Positions 35,135 to 39,557 of a stretch of DNA of 39,557 bases are shown here, one piece after another. The position numbers and the translations under genes were made by a program. Numbering within the stretch: position 1 is the first letter of the stretch; each line of letters starts with the position of its first letter. Under the pieces are notes generated by a model, which was not told the DNA's origin, did not search any database, and was given only the letters and a program-made list of their open reading frames with translations. Source of the stretch: an uncultured Acidobacteriia bacterium (lineage in GTDB: Bacteria > Acidobacteriota > Terriglobia > Bryobacterales > Bryobacteraceae); the NCBI GenBank assembly GCA_903825445.1, contig CAIKAS010000119.1, positions 1-39,557 of the forward strand. Reading direction: 5' to 3'.

Positions 35135-36445
35135 ATGACACCCGCACCCTACACATACCTGCAGCGGATCGATCACGAACCGGAGAAGACAAAGCTGCAA
35201 CTCGTCCGGCAAATCATGGCGGACGACCCATTGGGCTTCTTCAAAGAACTGCGCGCCAATCGTCCGATTCTGGTCCTTCAGGAGTGCACACTCGTCGCGT
35301 TATACGAGGATGTTGTGGAGATGCTGAGCATGCCGGCGATCTTCACCGTGGCGCTCTACGCCCCGAAAATGGCCAACAGCTACCTGATGATGCACGACGA
35401 CGATGCGCTGCACTACCGCGAGAAATCGATCATGCAGGGGTTGCTGAACCGAGACGACATGCCGTTAGTACGCAAGATGGTAACCAAGACTGCGGCGTCC
35501 ATCCTTGCGAAGGCAGGAGGAAAGATCGATGCCGTCGACGAGTACTGTCGATTGATTCCGGCGACGATTGTTCGCGACTATTTTGGCCTGATCGGGATGC
35601 ACCGCAAGGACCTGATGGAGTGGTCGTATTGGGCACAGGTGGATACGTTTTATAACCAGCCATTCGATATTGCGACGCCGGAAGAACGGAAACAGATTGA
35701 GGATAGCCATGTGGCCTCCGGCAAGAAACTTGGAGAATACATTGCAGCGCTGACGCTCACAAAGGCGGTGGCTGTGAAGTTTGAGTTCCTGACAGCGCCT
35801 TTGCGGAAGCTTTGGAACTTCATCGCGCGGAAGGAGGATCGGCTGCCTGACGACATTGTGAGCCGCATGATGCGGACCAGATTTCCGTCCGAGGTCGATT
35901 TCGATTTGCAGCGGGCGGGCGTTAACGCGGGCGGCCTGCTGATTGGCACGATCGAGACAACAGCACAGGCTTCCGTGCAGACGATACAGTATCTGTTGCA
36001 ACATCCCGATATCTTTGAGAAAGCGAAGAATGCGGCAGGGGTGCCGGATCCGGCGCAGTTCGACGCGATCGTCTGGGAGGCGCTGCGCTTTGTTCCAATT
36101 TCTCCTTACATGTTCCGGCAGACTTCCCGCGAATACACAATCGCTCAGGGGACCGGCCGCGAAACGACGATTCCTGCGTTGACGAACGTTCTGGCACTGA
36201 CGCAATCTGCGATGTTCGACGACAGGGCGTTCGAGGCCCCCGACGAGTTCCGCGCCGGACGGAACTGGTATCACTACTTCACGTTTGGTTTTGGCGCTCA
36301 CGAATGCCTGGGCAAGTATGTGGGGATGGTGATGATTCCGGAGATTGTGAGGCAGATGGTGCTGCAACCGGGGCTCACAGCAAAAGGGGATATTGTTTAT
36401 GGTGGCCACATGCCGACGTCCTACCCCCTGACTTGGCTAAGCTAA
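35135..36445 (+). CDS. Cytochrome P450
   Basis: 436 residues with AAGGAG 8 nt before the ATG. Three P450 signatures are visible: the K-helix WEALR (E-x-x-R), the heme loop FGFGAHECLGK with C391 as the thiolate ligand, and an I-helix with LLIGTIETT. In the I-helix the usual AG pair is GT but the acid-alcohol pair ET remains, so oxygen activation looks possible. It has no fused redox partner, and no ferredoxin or reductase gene is in the window. The adjacent diheme cytochrome could be its electron or peroxide partner, or the two could act in turn on one substrate; that is inference from the arrangement. The substrate is unknown. Confidence 0.92.
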   Translation: MTPAPYTYLQRIDHEPEKTKLQLVRQIMADDPLGFFKELRANRPILVLQECTLVALYEDVVEMLSMPAIFTVALYAPKMANSYLMMHDDDALHYREKSIMQGLLNRDDMPLVRKMVTKTAASILAKAGGKIDAVDEYCRLIPATIVRDYFGLIGMHRKDLMEWSYWAQVDTFYNQPFDIATPEERKQIEDSHVASGKKLGEYIAALTLTKAVAVKFEFLTAPLRKLWNFIARKEDRLPDDIVSRMMRTRFPSEVDFDLQRAGVNAGGLLIGTIETTAQASVQTIQYLLQHPDIFEKAKNAAGVPDPAQFDAIVWEALRFVPISPYMFRQTSREYTIAQGTGRETTIPALTNVLALTQSAMFDDRAFEAPDEFRAGRNWYHYFTFGFGAHECLGKYVGMVMIPEIVRQMVLQPGLTAKGDIVYGGHMPTSYPLTWLS

Positions 36446-36450
36446 AGCGA

Positions 36451-38307
36451 TTAGCGAGGAGTCGCGCCGCAGCAGCGCGCACTTGCGGGTGCAGTGATAC
36501 CGTCGCCCACGCGGGAAAATCCGGGAATGGAGACGGGCAGCTTTCCATCCACTGGGATTTCCCCAAACATCGCTTTCACCGCAGCCACTTCAGACGGAGG
36601 AACGGTGCTGTAAGTCGCGACATACGCCGCAACATCGGGAAAGTTACGCAGCAGATATGGATTACCCATCGCAACGAATGCCACGGGCTTCTTCGTGGCG
36701 AGCAGATCCAGCACCAGCTTCGGCAACGCTCCGCCCATTCCGGCGCTGCCTCGATTCGCCGCCACGGAAGCAAAGGCTGCAATCACGAATTGCCCTGCCC
36801 CGGCGCCACGCTGCAAGAGTTCGCTGAGCTGGGACTCCGACATGGTGGAATCGGCGCGTATGACGATTGCCTGCGGCCACCGTTTACGGACTTCGGCGGC
36901 GAACGCCACGCCTTCTACCGACGCCGGGCCTTCGACCATGGTGTAGAACACCGTGAAGCTCGGATTCTTTAACGGCAGAATGTCGCCCGTATTCCGCACC
37001 AAGGTAACGGAACGGTCTGCGATCTTCTGTGCGGCGGCATTGCTGCCCGGGGTATCGACTAATTTCTCCAGCTGGGTCAAGTCGGCCAGCCTGGCATTGG
37101 CGAGTCCAACGCTGGCCTTGGCTGTCAGAATACGCATCACGCTGTCGTCGATGCGCTTCGTGGAGATGCGACCGCTCTTTACGGCCGCAGCCACGGCATC
37201 GATCGCCAGCTTCGGATCGGCGGGCATCAGCAGGACGTCGGCACCGGCTTCCAGTGCGCGCACGGCGGCATCGCCGACCGTAAACCCGTGCGCGATGCCA
37301 CCCATATCGAGCGCGTCGGTTACGATCAGGCCATTGAAGCCCATTTCCTCCCGCAGAATACCAGTCAGAATCTTCGGGGAGAGAGTGGCGGGCAAACCGG
37401 GATCGTCCAGTGCCGGCACCGCAATGTGAGCGGTCATGATGGAATCGACACCGCTCTTGATCGCCGCACGGAACGGAGCCCACTCCAGCGACTCCAGACG
37501 GGGCCGATCGGCCGGAATCGTCGCCAGATTCATGTGCGTATCTGTGGATGTGTCCCCGTGACCGGGGAAGTGCTTGGCTGTTACCAAAACCCGATATCTG
37601 GGATCCGCGTGGGCACCATCGATGAACGCACTGACGAACTGAGACACCTTCGCGGGATCTTCGCCGTAGGAGCGAATATTAATGATGGGATTGTCGGGGT
37701 TGTTGTTGACATCGGCGTCAGGAAAGAACAGCCACTGGAAGCCCATAGCCCGGGATTCCTTCGCCGTAATTTCGCCCTCCACGCGCGCTTCCTCGGGATC
37801 CCCCGATGCGGTGAAGGCCATGGCGTGAGGAAAGATAGTTGTCGCCTCGATTCGCATGGAAGCGCCGCGCTCGAAATCGCCCGCCACGATCAGCGGCACC
37901 TTCGCGAGCTTCTGCATGCGATTGATAAAGCTGGCGGTCTGCATAGGATCTGCCCTGGCAACAACACGACCATTCGCCAGATTGACCAGGATGAGTCCGC
38001 CGACGTGCTCTCTTGCCACCAGGTTGTTGAACTTCTTCGCATCGCGGGGACGCAACGGGCGTCCATTAAAAGGAATAATCACCAGTTGCGCAATTTTCTC
38101 GCGCAGCGTCAGCGAGGCCATCCAGCGCGAGACCGCAACCTCCGGCGATACCGGCACTGACGGTTTCGCTGTGGCGCTTTTTGGCGCATGTTTGCGGGTA
38201 GCCGCGGAAACGGGAGTGAGACCGAACACGGCCAGGAAAACGACGAGTCCGAGCGGGACAAAACCGGAAGGCCGGCCGATAGAGTTCGACCAGTCCCGGA
38301 CGGACAT
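36451..38307 (-). CDS. Glycoside hydrolase family 3 (beta-N-acetylhexosaminidase/glucosidase-like)
   Basis: 618 residues with an N-terminal hydrophobic segment (about 15-36) that acts as signal or anchor, then an Ala/Lys/Pro-rich linker. The GH3 barrel has RVLVTAKHFPGHGDTSTDTH (240-258) whose His-Asp pair is typical of the NagZ branch, and the nucleophile D331 in LIVTDALDMGGI. The second, alpha/beta sandwich domain (about 430-610) is present and diverged. It probably releases terminal N-acetylglucosamine or glucose outside the cytoplasm; NagZ-type members act in cell-wall recycling. The start ATG overlaps the stop of the response regulator gene by one base (TGATG), so the two are made together. 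Confidence 0.9.
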   Translation of the reverse strand: MSVRDWSNSIGRPSGFVPLGLVVFLAVFGLTPVSAATRKHAPKSATAKPSVPVSPEVAVSRWMASLTLREKIAQLVIIPFNGRPLRPRDAKKFNNLVAREHVGGLILVNLANGRVVARADPMQTASFINRMQKLAKVPLIVAGDFERGASMRIEATTIFPHAMAFTASGDPEEARVEGEITAKESRAMGFQWLFFPDADVNNNPDNPIINIRSYGEDPAKVSQFVSAFIDGAHADPRYRVLVTAKHFPGHGDTSTDTHMNLATIPADRPRLESLEWAPFRAAIKSGVDSIMTAHIAVPALDDPGLPATLSPKILTGILREEMGFNGLIVTDALDMGGIAHGFTVGDAAVRALEAGADVLLMPADPKLAIDAVAAAVKSGRISTKRIDDSVMRILTAKASVGLANARLADLTQLEKLVDTPGSNAAAQKIADRSVTLVRNTGDILPLKNPSFTVFYTMVEGPASVEGVAFAAEVRKRWPQAIVIRADSTMSESQLSELLQRGAGAGQFVIAAFASVAANRGSAGMGGALPKLVLDLLATKKPVAFVAMGNPYLLRNFPDVAAYVATYSTVPPSEVAAVKAMFGEIPVDGKLPVSIPGFSRVGDGITAPASARCCGATPR

Positions 38308-38783
38308 CAGCGGTTGCCCGCCGACTTTCTGGAGACAAGTTTGGCTCGGGTAGTTTTCGCCGTTGCACTGCCGCTCTCCGGAGCGGGCGGGCGCCGGCGG
38401 GGTGCCTGATGCGCCAGTTTTCGCACTGCGCGTAACAACTCCGTGACTTCCTTGTTGCTCTTGAGGATCAGTTCGTCGGCGCCGGTATTTTCCTGATTCA
38501 GCCCCAGGACGCCGATGAAGCCCGAGAGCAAAATAATCCGTGCCGGCGAGTCGGAAGAGCGGATGAGCCGGATCAGATCGCCGCCGTTCATCCCATGAAG
38601 ACGATAGTCCGTCACGACAACGTCGAAACGGGACCGCTTAAATAACTCCCAGGCCTCTTCCGCATTGCTGCTGGTGGTGACCGTGAACCCGTCCGCCTCG
38701 AGGATGAGGCGGCGCGCCGTCAGCCCGTTTGGATTGTCGTCGACAAGTAGAATTGCAGCAGAAGAAACAGAGTCAGATTTCAT
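38307..38783 (-). CDS. Single-domain response regulator with basic C-terminal tail
   Basis: 158 residues. The receiver has D15-D16, phosphoacceptor D59 in VVVTDYRLHG, Ser in LLSGF in place of Thr, and Lys in ELILKSN. Residues about 125-158 are a proline-rich, strongly basic tail (SGSATAKTTRAKLVSRKS) without a recognisable fold. There is no output domain. It lies upstream of, and is coupled (TGATG) to, the GH3 gene. There is no Shine-Dalgarno, but a good promoter is present with its -35 44 nt upstream of the ATG. Confidence 0.87.
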   Translation of the reverse strand: MKSDSVSSAAILLVDDNPNGLTARRLILEADGFTVTTSSNAEEAWELFKRSRFDVVVTDYRLHGMNGGDLIRLIRSSDSPARIILLSGFIGVLGLNQENTGADELILKSNKEVTELLRAVRKLAHQAPRRRPPAPESGSATAKTTRAKLVSRKSAGNR

Positions 38784-38798
38784 GAAGGGAACGGTTGA

Positions 38799-38827
38799 AG
38801 TTAACAGACCTGTGACACGACTGTCAA
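38799..38827 (-). promoter_or_regulatory. Promoter of the response regulator-GH3 operon
   Basis: On the minus strand TTGACA (38827-38822) is a perfect -35, followed by exactly 17 nt and TTAACT (38804-38799) as a weak -10. The ATG is 15 nt past the -10, so the leader would be only about 8 nt and would have no Shine-Dalgarno. Confidence 0.55.
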
Positions 38828-38930
38828 CAGTTTTTTATCCGCTTGAAAGCGAAGGAAATTCAGTTCTTGACTTCGGGCAAGACTGGCGGTAATTTATCGC
38901 GAACACAGCGACGTAAGCGGCACATCAAAA

Positions 38931-39557
38931 TTACTCAATCGGTCTCGGAGCCTTGTAGCCAGACTTGGCAACAATGGTGTACTTAATTGGTTTACCCTTC
39001 TCGTCCTTCATCACGAGCGGCTGGTTGGTGGCCGGATCAATGAGCTGCACGGCGATCTTGCGGTACTTGCCGTCTTTCTCCTGATTGGATGGAGCATAGG
39101 CCAGCGTGTATTGGCTTCGCATAGTGCTTTGCAACGCCGCGAACGCATCGGGCAGTTCAGCCGCCCAACGCGGGAAAAACGCCTGCCCGCCCGTCTCTTT
39201 CGCGAAAGTTTTCATTTCGTTATCGGCCTGCACCTGGGTCAGGCCCGCCATTGCGCCCGGATTCATCATCTGCTGCAAACCGATCGAGTAAATGGGCACA
39301 CCGGAATCCTGCAACTTGCGCCGGGTTTGATCGAAGGTGATCTTGCTGAACGTGTCAACGCCGGAAGTCAGAGCCAGGATCGCCTTACGCCCTTCGATAT
39401 TCGACATGCGGTCCGCAGTGTCGGTCAGGGCGTCGAAAACGTTCGCTTCTGAAAAATCCGGAAACGTGAAGCTGCGCAGCGCCTGCTGGAGAACATTGCG
39501 ATCATTCGTAAAGTCGCAGACTATCTGAGTGCGCAGATCGTACCGGATGATCGCGAC
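38931..39557 (-). CDS. VWFA-domain protein of the acidobacterial type, C-terminal part
   Basis: 208 codons visible; the gene continues past the right edge, so the start is outside. The segment SNIEGRKAILALTSGVDTFSK followed by LQDSGVPIYSIGLQQM is a von Willebrand A domain; LTSGVDTFSK corresponds to the third part of the metal-site region, and VYSIG-type strands follow. It ends with the FAALQSTMRSQYTLAYAP stretch and a beta-rich tail (YRKIAVQLIDP...) seen in the large VWFA-related family of Acidobacteriota. These are usually exported; the signal peptide would be outside the window. Function is unknown. Confidence 0.8.
   Translation of the reverse strand, partial: VAIIRYDLRTQIVCDFTNDRNVLQQALRSFTFPDFSEANVFDALTDTADRMSNIEGRKAILALTSGVDTFSKITFDQTRRKLQDSGVPIYSIGLQQMMNPGAMAGLTQVQADNEMKTFAKETGGQAFFPRWAAELPDAFAALQSTMRSQYTLAYAPSNQEKDGKYRKIAVQLIDPATNQPLVMKDEKGKPIKYTIVAKSGYKAPRPIE

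Noticed and set aside
38875-38900. TTGACT with a downstream TAAT-like hexamer on the plus strand
   Set aside because: It points into the 3' end of the VWA gene with no plus-strand gene to serve, so it is probably chance.
1-39557. Mobile elements, CRISPR arrays, tRNA or rRNA genes
   Set aside because: I found no transposase, repeat-spacer pattern or RNA gene fold in the gaps; codon use looks even along the window.

Overview
The window looks like chromosome from a member of the Acidobacteriota, most likely the Bryobacterales/Solibacter side. The gene cut at the right end carries the VWFA-type domain that is expanded in that phylum. The left end carries bacillithiol synthesis. GC content is high, and there are many exported quinoprotein, cytochrome, phosphoesterase and propeller proteins. 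I saw no mobile element, CRISPR array, tRNA or rRNA. Coding density is very high, and the largest gap without a gene is 289 nt (29221-29509).

Layout. At 1-570 is the 3' end of bshC. At 582-3959 (minus) are a fused acyl-activating enzyme/acyl carrier/acyltransferase and an exported sugar-isomerase-like protein. At 4068-8040 (plus) is a periplasmic oxidation module: a diheme cytochrome c followed by two tandem PQQ dehydrogenases. At 8041-12504 (minus) are a DUF155-like membrane protein, a secreted phosphoesterase, a CAP-domain protein and an HGSNAT-like membrane acyltransferase. At 12555-16224 are a small exported protein (plus), an MFS permease (minus), a GNAT acetyltransferase (plus) and proline dehydrogenase (plus). 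At 16233-18831 (minus) a LysR regulator, a zinc-ribbon membrane protein, a small PilZ-like protein and an rfbD reductase form a tight four-gene unit. At 19031-21082 (minus) are a YWTD propeller and an exported Rid-like protein.

At 21137-29220 (minus) is a complete chemotaxis-type operon, read cheA-cheW-mcp-cheY-cheB-cheR-cheX. Its only receptor is a soluble globin-coupled sensor with a Ser where the heme-ligating His should be. Its CheA ends in a receiver domain lacking the phosphoacceptor Asp. At 29510-32872 (plus) is pdxR-pdxS-pdxT followed by a low-molecular-weight phosphatase, which together make and regulate pyridoxal phosphate. At 32980-36445 (plus) a RoxA-like diheme cytochrome is paired with a cytochrome P450. 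At 36451-38783 (minus) a response regulator is translationally coupled to a GH3 glycosidase. The VWA protein runs off the right edge.

Two features of genome organisation recur. First, all five convergent gene pairs are separated by 0-11 nt, leaving no room for intrinsic terminators. Second, several first-in-transcript genes lack a Shine-Dalgarno sequence and instead have a TANNNT box 6-9 nt before the start codon, which is the signature of leaderless mRNAs. Other genes, mostly inside operons, have good Shine-Dalgarno sites. The best regulatory site is a perfect 7-bp inverted repeat that brackets the presumed -35 box of pdxR.
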